Source: DATKPC01 sp035524275 (GTDB lineage: Bacteria > Pseudomonadota > Gammaproteobacteria > Burkholderiales > Burkholderiaceae_F). From it: a DNA stretch of 64,000 bases. The notes under the pieces are model-generated. The model was not told where the DNA came from. It worked only from the letters and a program-made list of their open reading frames with translations, and searched no databases. Below, in pieces: positions 8,386-16,682 of the stretch. Location of the stretch: NCBI GenBank assembly GCA_035524275.1, contig DATKPC010000045.1, positions 18,151-82,150 of the forward strand. The letters are read 5' to 3'. Numbering within the stretch: position 1 is the stretch's first letter; the number at the start of each line of letters is the position of its first letter. The position numbers and the translations under genes were made by a program.

Positions 8386-9075
8386 ATGCCTGCAGCACTC
8401 CGCATCATTTCCTCGATGGCGACGCGGCAGCTCCTCGCCGACCTCGTCGACGCGTACCAGCGTCAGTCTCCGGATCGGGTGACCGTCGAATCGGTCGGCG
8501 GCGTGGACGCCGCCAGGCGGGTGATGGCCGGCGAGGCCTTCGACGGCGTCATCCTGGCGGCCAAGGCGATCGACGAGCTGGCCGGCGCCGGACGCATCGT
8601 CGGCGGCAGCCGCGTGGACATCGTGCGGTCGGGCGTCGCCGTCGCGGTGCGCGCCGGCGCGCCGCATCCGCGGATCGATTCCGAGGAGGCCGTGAAGCAG
8701 GCCGTGCTCGCGGCGCGCAGCCTGAGCTATTCCACCGGGCCAAGCGGCGTCGCGCTGATGAAGCTCTTCGAGCGCTGGGGCATCGCGACCGAGATCGCGC
8801 CGCGGATCGTCCAGGCGCCGCCGGGCGTGCCCGTCGGCACGCTGGTCGCCGATGGGCGATGCGCGCTGGGATTCCAGCAGCTGAGCGAACTGATGCACCT
8901 GCCGGGCATCGAGGTCGTCGGGCCGCTGCCGCCGGCCATCCAGGTCATCACGACGTTTTCCGGCGGCGTCTCGGCGGCCTCGGCGCAACCCGATGCGGTG
9001 CGCGCGATGCTCCGGTTCATGGCGTCGCCGGCGACCGAAGCGGTCAAGCACCGGCAAGGCATGGAACCCGCCTGA
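8386..9075 (+). CDS. ModA-like substrate-binding domain protein without signal peptide
   Basis: A 229-residue protein of the molybdate/sulfate binding-protein fold (type II periplasmic binding protein). Characteristic stretches are the start ALRIISSMATRQLLADLVDAYQ, DGVILAAKAIDELAGAG, and SLSYSTGPSGVALMKLFERWG. No signal sequence is visible, and no modB/modC neighbour exists, so it may be cytoplasmic or a sensor rather than a transporter part. GAGGAGA lies about 10 bases upstream. The stop is 10 bp before the SDR gene, suggesting co-transcription with the SDR and the isomerase. Confidence 0.8.
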   Translation: MPAALRIISSMATRQLLADLVDAYQRQSPDRVTVESVGGVDAARRVMAGEAFDGVILAAKAIDELAGAGRIVGGSRVDIVRSGVAVAVRAGAPHPRIDSEEAVKQAVLAARSLSYSTGPSGVALMKLFERWGIATEIAPRIVQAPPGVPVGTLVADGRCALGFQQLSELMHLPGIEVVGPLPPAIQVITTFSGGVSAASAQPDAVRAMLRFMASPATEAVKHRQGMEPA

Positions 9076-9085
9076 AGGACCTCCC

Positions 9086-9817
9086 ATGACGATGGAACGT
9101 CGCGCAATACTCGTCGTCGGCGCCGGCGATTCGACCGGCGGCGCGATCGCGCGCCGCTTCGCGCGCGAAGGCTACGTCGCGTGCGTCTCGCGCCGCCACG
9201 GCGACAAGCTGGCGCCGCTCGTCGAACGCATTCGGGCCGAAGGCGGCGAAGCGCACGGCTTCGGTTCGGATGCACGCAGCGAGGCGGAAGTCGCGGCCCT
9301 GGTCGCGACGATCGAGCGCGACATCGCGCCGATCGACGTCGCCGTGTTCAATGTCGGCGGCAATGTCCGGTTCCCGCTGGCGGAGACGACCGAGCGCGTC
9401 TACCGGAAGGTCTGGGAGATGGGTGCGCTGGGCGGCTTTCTCGTCGGACGCGAGGTCGCACGCGCGATGCTGCCGCGCGGGCGCGGGACGATCCTCTTCA
9501 CGGGCGCCACCGCCAGCCTGCGTGGCGGCGCCGGCTTCGCGGCGTTCGCGGGCGCCAAGCACGCGCTGCGGGCGCTGGCGCAGAGCATGGCGCGCGAGCT
9601 CGGGCCTCAGGGGATCCACGTTGCGCACATCGTCATCGACGGCGCGATCGACACGCCGTTCATCGCGGAAAACTTTCCGGAGCGGTACGCGCTGAAGTCG
9701 CAGGACGGCATCCTGGATCCGGAGGCGATCGCCGACAGCTACTGGAGCGTACACCGGCAGGCGCGCAGTGCCTGGACCCACGAACTGGACCTGCGGCCCT
9801 GGATCGAGAAATGGTAG
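9086..9817 (+). CDS. Short-chain dehydrogenase/reductase with Phe in place of catalytic Tyr
   Basis: A 243-residue SDR with a Rossmann N-terminus (ILVVGAGDSTGGAIARRFA) and the FNVGGNV segment corresponding to NNAG. The active-site YxxxK reads F154-A-G-A-K158, so the usual catalytic Tyr is Phe. The following LRALAQSMARELGPQGIHVAHIVIDGAID is typical of a subgroup in which I recall the same replacement. Activity may be altered or use another residue. The stop overlaps the start of the next gene by 7 bases, so translation is likely coupled. Confidence 0.85.
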   Translation: MTMERRAILVVGAGDSTGGAIARRFAREGYVACVSRRHGDKLAPLVERIRAEGGEAHGFGSDARSEAEVAALVATIERDIAPIDVAVFNVGGNVRFPLAETTERVYRKVWEMGALGGFLVGREVARAMLPRGRGTILFTGATASLRGGAGFAAFAGAKHALRALAQSMARELGPQGIHVAHIVIDGAIDTPFIAENFPERYALKSQDGILDPEAIADSYWSVHRQARSAWTHELDLRPWIEKW

Positions 9818-10428
9818 GGGCCGACCGAACCGTCGAATTCTTCTTCGACTTCGGAAGCCCGGCGTCGTACCTCGCGTACACGCAGCTGCCGGCCATCGCG
9901 CAGGCCACCGGCGCGACGATCGCCTGGCGCCCGATGCTGCTGGGCGGCGTCTTCAAGGCGACCGGCAACGCAAGCCCGGCCGCGCTCCCGGCCAAGGCGC
10001 GCTGGATGGCCGGCGACCTCCGGATGTGGGCGAAGCGCTACGGCGTGGCGTTCACGATGAATCCGCATTTTCCGATCAACACGCTGGCGCTGATGCGCGG
10101 CGCCGTCGGCCTGCAGCTGCGGCGGCCCGAGGGCTTCGCGCACTATGTCGAGACGATCTTCGACGCGATGTGGGCGCGGCCGCGCGACCTGGGCGATCCG
10201 ACGATCATCGCGTCGACGCTGGCTGCCGCCGGGATCGACGCCGCGGCCGTCGCGGCGATGACGGCGGAGCCGGACGTGAAGGCCGCGCTGGCCGCGGTCA
10301 CCGAGGAAGCGGTCGCGCGCGGCGTCTTCGGCGCCCCGACGATGTTCGTCGGCGAGCGGATGTTCTTCGGGCAGGATCGCCTGGAGTTCGTGCGGGAAGC
10401 GCTCGCGGCTGGCGGTTCGGCGGGCTGA
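9811..10428 (+). CDS. 2-hydroxychromene-2-carboxylate isomerase family protein (DsbA fold, GST kappa-like)
   Basis: A 205-residue thioredoxin-fold protein. The start VEFFFDFGSPASYLAYTQLP is the family's glutathione-binding region, with Ser in place of a CxxC motif. IAWRPMLLGGVFKATGN and the C-terminal GVFGAPTMFVGERMFFGQDRL are standard blocks. In naphthalene degradation relatives isomerise 2-hydroxychromene-2-carboxylate using glutathione; here no naphthalene genes are present, so the substrate is open. It overlaps the SDR gene by 7 bases, and its stop lies 3 bases before a palindromic repeat element. Confidence 0.88.
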   Translation: MVGADRTVEFFFDFGSPASYLAYTQLPAIAQATGATIAWRPMLLGGVFKATGNASPAALPAKARWMAGDLRMWAKRYGVAFTMNPHFPINTLALMRGAVGLQLRRPEGFAHYVETIFDAMWARPRDLGDPTIIASTLAAAGIDAAAVAAMTAEPDVKAALAAVTEEAVARGVFGAPTMFVGERMFFGQDRLEFVREALAAGGSAG

Positions 10429-10431
10429 CGG

Positions 10432-10562
10432 CCCTCTCCCCCACCCCTCTCCCGCTCGCGCGGGCGAGGGGCGATCCGGCGTCAGCCGTGGCGACGACGT
10501 TTCAATTCGAGACGACGGGGCTCCCCTCGCCCGCGCCAGCGGGAGAGGGGTGGGGGAGAGGG
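10432..10562. repeat. REPIN/MITE-like palindromic element, copy 2
   Basis: 131-bp copy with arms CCCTCTCCCCCACCCCTCTC... and its complement. The spacer on the minus strand (CCGTCGTCTCGAATTGAAAC... GCCGG) is close to that of copies 3 and 4. It lies between the convergent isomerase and nasA genes and overlaps the nasA 3' end: the nasA stop codon falls in the spacer at 10502. Confidence 0.9.
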
Positions 10563-13267
10563 TGGCCGCGCGCCGCGAGCATGCGCTTGATCTCCGGCAC
10601 GCACGAGCCGCACGAGGTGCCGCAGCGAAGCTGCTGCTGCAGCGCCGGCAGGTCCGCGCCGCCGCCGATGGCGGCGTCAATCTGCGACTCCGCGACATCC
10701 AGGCAGTTGCAGACGACGCGCCCGCGCGAACGTGCCGCGCTCGGCGGCGCCGCGAGCGGCGCGAGGATCCAGCGCCGCAGATCGGCGGCCGGCCGCGCCT
10801 GCGTCATCATCTCGCGCAGCCATGCGGCGGCGGCGACCTCGCCCGTCAGGCGCACGCCGGCCAGGCGGCCGTCGACGATCAGCGCCTTCTTGTCGACGTT
10901 GCGCCGGGCGTCGCGATAGCGCAGGCAGGCCTCGTCCGGCATCTCGAGCAGCGCGTCGATCTGCTCGCGCCACGCGTCCGGGGTCGCCGCACCATGCGCG
11001 ATGCGCAGGACGACCGCGGGCATCTCGCGCCCCGCGAGCGCGAGCGACGCGTAGGCATAGCGCGACAGCAGCGGATGCAGGCGCGCCATCCACCGCAGCG
11101 CGACCTCCTGCGGCTGCGCGGCGCCGACGGCACTGCGCAGGACCAGTTCCTGGTGCGGCAGCACCGCGCGTTCGACCTGGACCGCCGCATGCTTCAGCTC
11201 CGGCTGCCGCGAGTGCGGATCGAATGCCGCCGGCATCAGCTCGTTGGCGCCGGCGTGCGACAGGTAGCGGCGACCGAAATGCATCGGCAGGAACACCTGG
11301 CCGGCTCGCATCTCCTCCGATGCCGCAACGCGCACGACGATCTCGCCGCGGCGACTGCGAACGCGGGCCAGGTCGCCGTCGGCGATTCCGCGCCGAGCCA
11401 GATCGTCGCGATGCATCGACAGGCGAGCCTCGTCGGCATGGTTGAAGAGGCGCGCGACCTTCCCGGTACGGCTCATTCCGTGCCACTGATCGCGCAGCCG
11501 GCCCGTGTTCAGGTGCAGCGGGAACCGCGCGTCGATGTCCTCGGCCAACGTCTGCAGTGCGATCGGAACGAACCGCGCGCGCCCGCCCGGCGTCGCGAAC
11601 CGCGCATCGGCGTAGAGACGCGCGGTGCCGCGGCCGTCGCGGTAGGGCCATTGCTGCGGCCCGTCGCGCTCCAGTTCCGCGTGTCCGAGCGCCGAGATGT
11701 CGAGGTCGCGGCCTCGCGTCGTCGCCGCGTGCTCGCGGAAGACCGCCGCCGTGTCGGCGAAATCGAACAGCCGCGCCGCGTCGCCGCGCTCCAGCGCGTG
11801 TCCAAGCGCCCGTGCGAAATCGCGCGCGATCCGCCAGTCGGCCCGCGCTTGGCCCGGCGGCGGCAGCGCGCTGCGGACCCGGGTGATCCGGCGCTCGGAG
11901 TTCGTCACCGTCCCCTCCTTCTCGCCCCAACTGGCGGCCGGCAGCAGCAGGTCGGCGTAAGGCGCCGTCTCGACGTCGACGAAGGCCTCCTGCAGCACGA
12001 CGAATTCCGCGCGCTGCAGCGCCTCGCGAACGCGCGCCTGGTTCGGCAACGACTGCGCCGGATTCGTGCACGCGATCCACACCGCCCTGATCTCGCCGCG
12101 CGCCACCGCATCGAAGAGTTCCACCGCGGAACGCCCCGGATTCGCCGGCAGGCTCGGCACGCCCCAGAGGCGAGCCACCTCGTCGCGGTCGTCCGGGTTG
12201 CCGAGGTCGCGGTGTGCCGGCGCCAGGTTCGCCATCGCGCCGACTTCGCGCCCGCCCATCGCGTTCGGTTGACCCGTCAGCGAGAGCGGCCCGGCGCCGG
12301 GCCGGCCGATCTGGCCGGTGGCGAGGTGCAGGTGAACGATCGCCGCGGTGTTGTGCGTGCCGTGGACCGATTGGTTGAGTCCCTGGCACCACAGCGAAAG
12401 CGCCGCGTTCGCGGTGCCGAACCAGCGCGCCGCCGTGACGATGGCTTCGGCGTCGACGCCGCAGATGCGGGCCGCGTGGGCCGGGGTCAACTCGCGCACC
12501 GCCTCGCGCAACGCGTCGAAGCCCTCGGTGTGCTCGCGAATGTAGCGCCAGTCGACCAGCCCCTCCCAGAGCAGCACGTGAAGCATCGCGCTGAACAGCA
12601 CGAGGTCCGTGCCCGGCAGCACCGGCAGGTGCAGGTCGGCGCCGGCCGCCGTGTCGGTGCGTCGCGGGTCGACGACGATGATGCGCAATTGCGGATTGCG
12701 CGCCTTGGCGTCCTCGATCCGCCGATAGAGGATCGGATGCGCGTAGGCGGCGTTGGAGCCGGCGATCAGGATGCAGTCGGCGACATCGATGTCCTCGTAG
12801 CACGCCGGCGGCGCATCGGCGCCGAGCGTCATCTTGTAGCCGGCGACCGCCGACGACATGCACAGGCGCGAGTTCGAGTCGACGTTGTTCGTGCCGACGA
12901 GCGCACGCGCGAGCTTGTTGAAGACGTAGTAGTCCTCGGTCAGCAGTTGCCCGGACAGGTAGAACGCGACCGCGTCCGGGCCGTGCTCGCGAATGACCGC
13001 GGCGAACCGACCCGCCGCCGTCGCGAGCGCCTCGTCCCAACCGACGCGGCGACGCGCGGCGTCGCGCGCGTCGCGCAACTCGGGGAACAGCGCGCGGGAT
13101 TCGCGCACGGCCGTCAGGTGCAGCGTCGCGCCTTTCGTGCACAGCCGGCCGCGATTGGCCGGGTGGTCCGGGTCGCCGCGGACGCCGGTGATCCTGCCGT
13201 CGCCGTGCTCGATCAGCACGCCGCATCCGACGCCGCAATAGCAGCAGGTGGATCGCGTTTCGGCCAT
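10502..13267 (-). CDS. nasA: Assimilatory nitrate reductase catalytic subunit
   Basis: Reduces nitrate to nitrite in the cytoplasm using a bis-MGD molybdenum cofactor. The 921-residue protein has the N-terminal [4Fe-4S] ligands (CCYCGVGCGV), the molybdopterin oxidoreductase body (NNVDSNSRLC, GSNAAYAHPILYRRI, WCQGLNQS), the dinucleotide-binding domain (LNTGRLRDQWHGMSRTGK) and a C-terminal BFD-like [2Fe-2S] domain (VCNCLDV...CGTSCGSC) typical of NasA. It is the last gene of the nir/nas operon, one base after the kinase/phosphatase gene. The final residues (about HPLPHPSPAGAGEGSPVVSN) are encoded by the right arm and spacer of a repeat element, so the native C-terminus has been replaced. Confidence 0.96.
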   Translation of the reverse strand: MAETRSTCCYCGVGCGVLIEHGDGRITGVRGDPDHPANRGRLCTKGATLHLTAVRESRALFPELRDARDAARRRVGWDEALATAAGRFAAVIREHGPDAVAFYLSGQLLTEDYYVFNKLARALVGTNNVDSNSRLCMSSAVAGYKMTLGADAPPACYEDIDVADCILIAGSNAAYAHPILYRRIEDAKARNPQLRIIVVDPRRTDTAAGADLHLPVLPGTDLVLFSAMLHVLLWEGLVDWRYIREHTEGFDALREAVRELTPAHAARICGVDAEAIVTAARWFGTANAALSLWCQGLNQSVHGTHNTAAIVHLHLATGQIGRPGAGPLSLTGQPNAMGGREVGAMANLAPAHRDLGNPDDRDEVARLWGVPSLPANPGRSAVELFDAVARGEIRAVWIACTNPAQSLPNQARVREALQRAEFVVLQEAFVDVETAPYADLLLPAASWGEKEGTVTNSERRITRVRSALPPPGQARADWRIARDFARALGHALERGDAARLFDFADTAAVFREHAATTRGRDLDISALGHAELERDGPQQWPYRDGRGTARLYADARFATPGGRARFVPIALQTLAEDIDARFPLHLNTGRLRDQWHGMSRTGKVARLFNHADEARLSMHRDDLARRGIADGDLARVRSRRGEIVVRVAASEEMRAGQVFLPMHFGRRYLSHAGANELMPAAFDPHSRQPELKHAAVQVERAVLPHQELVLRSAVGAAQPQEVALRWMARLHPLLSRYAYASLALAGREMPAVVLRIAHGAATPDAWREQIDALLEMPDEACLRYRDARRNVDKKALIVDGRLAGVRLTGEVAAAAWLREMMTQARPAADLRRWILAPLAAPPSAARSRGRVVCNCLDVAESQIDAAIGGGADLPALQQQLRCGTSCGSCVPEIKRMLAARGHPLPHPSPAGAGEGSPVVSN

Positions 13268-13268
13268 C

Positions 13269-15035
13269 TCAGCCTCCCGCCCGGCGCCCGAGCAGCAGGA
13301 CGAGCAATACGAGGTTCGCGAGCAGCGATGCGGCAAGCAGCAGCCGCAGGCCGAGCCCGGACGTGCGCTGCGCGAGCGGCGTACGGCGCGGCGCCTGCAG
13401 CGGGCGGGCCGCACCGCGTTCCAGCGCGAGCAGGAACTCCTCCGCGGTCTCGAAGCGGGCCGCCGGCTCCCGCGCGCAGGCTTTCAGCAGGACGGCTTCG
13501 AGCCACGCCGGAACGTCCGGCCGGTAACGGACCGGGCTCACCGGGTCCCCGAACCGCGGCCGCTGGAACGGCTCGACCTCGCCGTACGGATAGCGGCGCG
13601 TCAGCAGGTGATACAGCGTCACGCCGCAGGCGTAGAGATCGCTCGCGACGCTCGCGCGCGACCCCGCGAAGAGCTCCGGCGCCATGTACGACGGCGTTCC
13701 CGGATTGTTGATCTCGGCGAAGTCGACGCCGTCGGATGCCGCGACGCCGAGATCGAGTATCCGCAGGCGGCCGTCGGCACCCGCCAGCAGGTTTTCCGGC
13801 TTGATGTCGCGATGGACGATCGCCAGCCGATGCAGCGTGCCGACACCCTTGAGCAGGCGTATCCCGGCCTGCACCGCCGCCGCCGGGGTGACGTGCCGGC
13901 CCGCCGCGAGGCGCGCGGCAAGCGTCGCGCCCTCGTGCCATGTCATCAGGTAGTAGAGGTGGGCGCGCTGCGCGTGCGAGACGACCTGCGGGAAGTAGTG
14001 CGACGTGACGCGGCGCGCGAGCCATTCCTCGTGGATCAGCGCGGCGCGCGAGTCCGGATCGGCGGCCTCCGGCCGCAAGGTCTTCAGGACCAGTTCGTCG
14101 CCGGTCTCCATGCGGCGGACGCGATACAACAGCGTCGCGCGGCTCTCGTGCAGCACGTCGTCGACACGCAGGCCGTCGAGCTCGTCGCCGATGCGCAGCC
14201 GCGGCGGCATCGGTAGTCCGGCGTCCGCGGCCAGCACATCGCGCAGGCTGGCACGCGGAACGCGGTCGACGCGCAGCACGAGCGCCGTCGCGTTGTCCCC
14301 GGCGCCGCGCTCGACGGCGGTACGCACGAGGCGCGCGGCCGCCGCCTGCGCATCCGGCTCGGCGCCGAGAATCGAAGCGATCCGCTCCTCCGGCATGCCG
14401 GCCCAGACGCCGTCGGTCAGCAGCGCGAACCGGTCGCCCTCGTGCAACTCGCCGTCGCCATAGTCGACGAGCAGGTGCTCGTCGAGACCGACGGCCCGCT
14501 TCAGCACGTGGGAGAACTCCGGATGGTCCCAGACGTGGTCGTCGGTGAGCCGCCGCAAGGTTCCGCCGCGCAGCCGATAGATCCTGGAGTCGCCGACGTG
14601 CGCGGTGACGTAACGCGCGCCGCGCAGCACGATCGCCGACAAGGTCGTCGCGCGGCCCGCGTCGTCGCCTGATCGACGCACGTGGCCATGCAGCCAGCGG
14701 TTGAGCGCGGCGAGCACGCGATCGAGGGCCTGCGGCACCCCGAGCGTGTCGGGCGTCGCGTAATAGTCGGCCAGCAGCCCGCGAACGACGAATTCCGCCG
14801 CCTCGCGCCCCGCCTCGTGTCCGCCGACGCCATCGGCGACGGCCGCGACGAGCCCCTTCGTCGCGAGCTCGACGCCGACCGGCGTGGCCGCACCGCAGAA
14901 ATCCTCGTTGCGCGGGCGCGGGCCCGCGTGCGACGCATGCCCGAGATCGACCTCGAGCTCGTCGCGGCCGTCCGCCCGCCCCCGGCGCGGCGCATCGGCA
15001 CCGGCGGCCGCGCGGCCGGGCTCGGACAGGTCCAT
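13269..15035 (-). CDS. Bifunctional PP2C-type phosphatase / Ser-Thr protein kinase, membrane anchored
   Basis: A 588-residue fusion. Residues about 30-265 form a PP2C domain with metal motifs (RNEDF, ADGVGGHEAG, LLTDGVW, GAGDNATALVL). Residues about 300-545 form a protein kinase with VHRDIKPENLL (catalytic Asp410), DLG in place of DFG, and an APE-like MAPELF. A C-terminal transmembrane helix (LLLAASLLANLVLLVLLLG) ends the protein. Such fusions recur in nitrate assimilation operons, where their target is not established to my knowledge. It lies between narK and nasA with gaps of about 35 and 1 bp. Confidence 0.92.
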   Translation of the reverse strand: MDLSEPGRAAAGADAPRRGRADGRDELEVDLGHASHAGPRPRNEDFCGAATPVGVELATKGLVAAVADGVGGHEAGREAAEFVVRGLLADYYATPDTLGVPQALDRVLAALNRWLHGHVRRSGDDAGRATTLSAIVLRGARYVTAHVGDSRIYRLRGGTLRRLTDDHVWDHPEFSHVLKRAVGLDEHLLVDYGDGELHEGDRFALLTDGVWAGMPEERIASILGAEPDAQAAAARLVRTAVERGAGDNATALVLRVDRVPRASLRDVLAADAGLPMPPRLRIGDELDGLRVDDVLHESRATLLYRVRRMETGDELVLKTLRPEAADPDSRAALIHEEWLARRVTSHYFPQVVSHAQRAHLYYLMTWHEGATLAARLAAGRHVTPAAAVQAGIRLLKGVGTLHRLAIVHRDIKPENLLAGADGRLRILDLGVAASDGVDFAEINNPGTPSYMAPELFAGSRASVASDLYACGVTLYHLLTRRYPYGEVEPFQRPRFGDPVSPVRYRPDVPAWLEAVLLKACAREPAARFETAEEFLLALERGAARPLQAPRRTPLAQRTSGLGLRLLLAASLLANLVLLVLLLGRRAGG

Positions 15036-15070
15036 CGGGTTTACCGCGGGCTCCGTGGGCCGGCGCGTCG

Positions 15071-16285
15071 TCAGATCTTCGCCGCCGTCAGGTGCGCCGC
15101 GCCCCAGGTCGTGCGCCAGCGGGTCTTGACACTCGTGAGGCCGGTCAACGCGAGCAGCGCGAGCGCGGCGAAGATGAGCAGCCCGGAGGCGTAGCTGCCC
15201 GTGAGCTGCTTCGAGTACCCGAGGCTCGACGCGAGATAGAAGCCGCCGATGCCGCCCGCCATGCCGACGATGCCGGTCATCACGCCGATCTCGCGCCGGA
15301 AGCGCTGCGGCACGAGCTGGAACACGGCGCCGTTGCCCATCCCGAGGCAGAGCATCGCCAGCGCGAAGACGGCCAACGCCATCCAGGCCTGCGGCAGGCC
15401 GATCGCGACGATCCCGAGGAAGGCCGCCGCGCCGGCATACATGGCCGACAGCGACTTGATGCCGCCGATGCGGTCCGCGACCGCGCCGCCGACCGGCCGC
15501 ACGAAGCTGCCGGCAAACACGCAGCCGGCCGTGAAGAACCCGGCAGTCTGCGCCGTCAGCCCGTAGATGTCGTGGAAGTAGATCGTCAGCGACGAGGCCA
15601 GCCCGACGAAGCCGCCGAACGTCACGGCGTAGAAGAACATGAACCACCAGGCGTCGCGATCCTTGAGCACGCCGAGGTAGTCGGCCAGCGATTTCGCCGG
15701 CGGGCATTCCGGGCTGTCCTTCGCGACGAGGACGAACACGAGCAGCACGATCGCAAGCGGCAGCACGGCGATCCCGAAGACGTTGCTCCAGCCGAATGCG
15801 GCGGCCAGCGTCGGTGCGAAGAGCGCCGCCAGCGCGGTCCCGGAATTGCCGGCCCCGGCAATGCCCATGGCGGTGCCCTGGTGCTCCGGCGGGTACCAGC
15901 GCGAGGCGAGCGGAAGCGCGGACGCGAAGGAGGCGCCGGCGACGCCGAGGAAGACGCCGAGCAGCAGCGTCTGCTCGTAGCTGCGGACGCCGAAGTGCCA
16001 TGCGGCGAGCAGCGCCGCGATCACGATCACCTGTCCGACGATGCCGGCGCGCTTCGGCCGGACGTGATCGACGAGCACGCCCATCGCGATCCGGAACAGC
16101 GCGCCCGACAGCACCGGAATGGCGACCATCAATCCTTTCTGCGCCGGCGACAGCGACAGGTCCTTCGAGATCTGGACCGCGAGCGGGCCCAGCAGGACCC
16201 AGACCATGAAGGACAGGTCGAAGTAGAGGAACGCCGCGAGCAGCGTCGGCGTGTGCCCCGATTGCAGGAATGACTTGCGGTCCAT
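15071..16285 (-). CDS. Nitrate/nitrite transporter, MFS NarK/NasA-permease family
   Basis: A 404-residue, roughly 12-helix major facilitator protein importing nitrate (and possibly exporting nitrite) at the inner membrane. The NNP-family nitrate signature appears as GIAGAGNSGTALAALFAP and GMGNGAVFQLVPQRFRREIG, and the MFS loop as GVLVDHVRPKRAG. It lies between nirD and the kinase/phosphatase gene within the operon (14 bp after nirD). Length matches the short single-domain NarK1 type. Confidence 0.94.
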   Translation of the reverse strand: MDRKSFLQSGHTPTLLAAFLYFDLSFMVWVLLGPLAVQISKDLSLSPAQKGLMVAIPVLSGALFRIAMGVLVDHVRPKRAGIVGQVIVIAALLAAWHFGVRSYEQTLLLGVFLGVAGASFASALPLASRWYPPEHQGTAMGIAGAGNSGTALAALFAPTLAAAFGWSNVFGIAVLPLAIVLLVFVLVAKDSPECPPAKSLADYLGVLKDRDAWWFMFFYAVTFGGFVGLASSLTIYFHDIYGLTAQTAGFFTAGCVFAGSFVRPVGGAVADRIGGIKSLSAMYAGAAAFLGIVAIGLPQAWMALAVFALAMLCLGMGNGAVFQLVPQRFRREIGVMTGIVGMAGGIGGFYLASSLGYSKQLTGSYASGLLIFAALALLALTGLTSVKTRWRTTWGAAHLTAAKI

Positions 16286-16299
16286 GCGATATCCCTTCT

Positions 16300-16671
16300 T
16301 CAGTCGTTTCGCGGGCCGGCGGCCACGCGCAGCAGTACCCGGCGATCCTCGAGGCGCACGTCGACCCGGCGCGTGCAGCCGGTGTCCGGCGCGACGGCCT
16401 GGCCACTCGCGAGATCGATCCGCAGCCCGTGCAGCGGACAGGTCACCTCGCGTCCGTGGACGATCCCCTGCGACAGCGGCCCGCCACGATGCGGGCAACG
16501 GTCGTGGACCGCGAAGATCTCGTCGGCGGCGTTGCGAAACACGGCGATATCGCCGCCGGCCGTGCGCACGACCCGCGAGCCCAGCAGCGGGATGTCGTCG
16601 ATTGCGCAGATCGACGTCCACTCGTCGCGTCCTGCCGCGCTCGTCGCGCGCGGCCCGGTCATCGTTGCCAT
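16300..16671 (-). CDS. nirD: Nitrite reductase (NADH) small subunit
   Basis: A 123-residue Rieske-type protein, the small subunit of assimilatory NADH-nitrite reductase. The motif CPHRGGPL...CPLHG provides C-x-H and C-x2-H ligands for a [2Fe-2S] cluster, as in many NirD proteins (E. coli NirD lacks the cluster). It starts 11 bp after the nirB stop; a second ATG three codons in is possible. Acts with NirB in nitrite reduction to ammonium. Confidence 0.93.
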   Translation of the reverse strand: MATMTGPRATSAAGRDEWTSICAIDDIPLLGSRVVRTAGGDIAVFRNAADEIFAVHDRCPHRGGPLSQGIVHGREVTCPLHGLRIDLASGQAVAPDTGCTRRVDVRLEDRRVLLRVAAGPRND

Positions 16672-16682
16672 GGCTTTCCCGT

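Noticed and set aside
10550..13711. 1053-residue open frame on the plus strand opposite nasA
   Set aside because: Typical GC-rich antisense frame with no motif; the minus-strand nasA is unambiguous.
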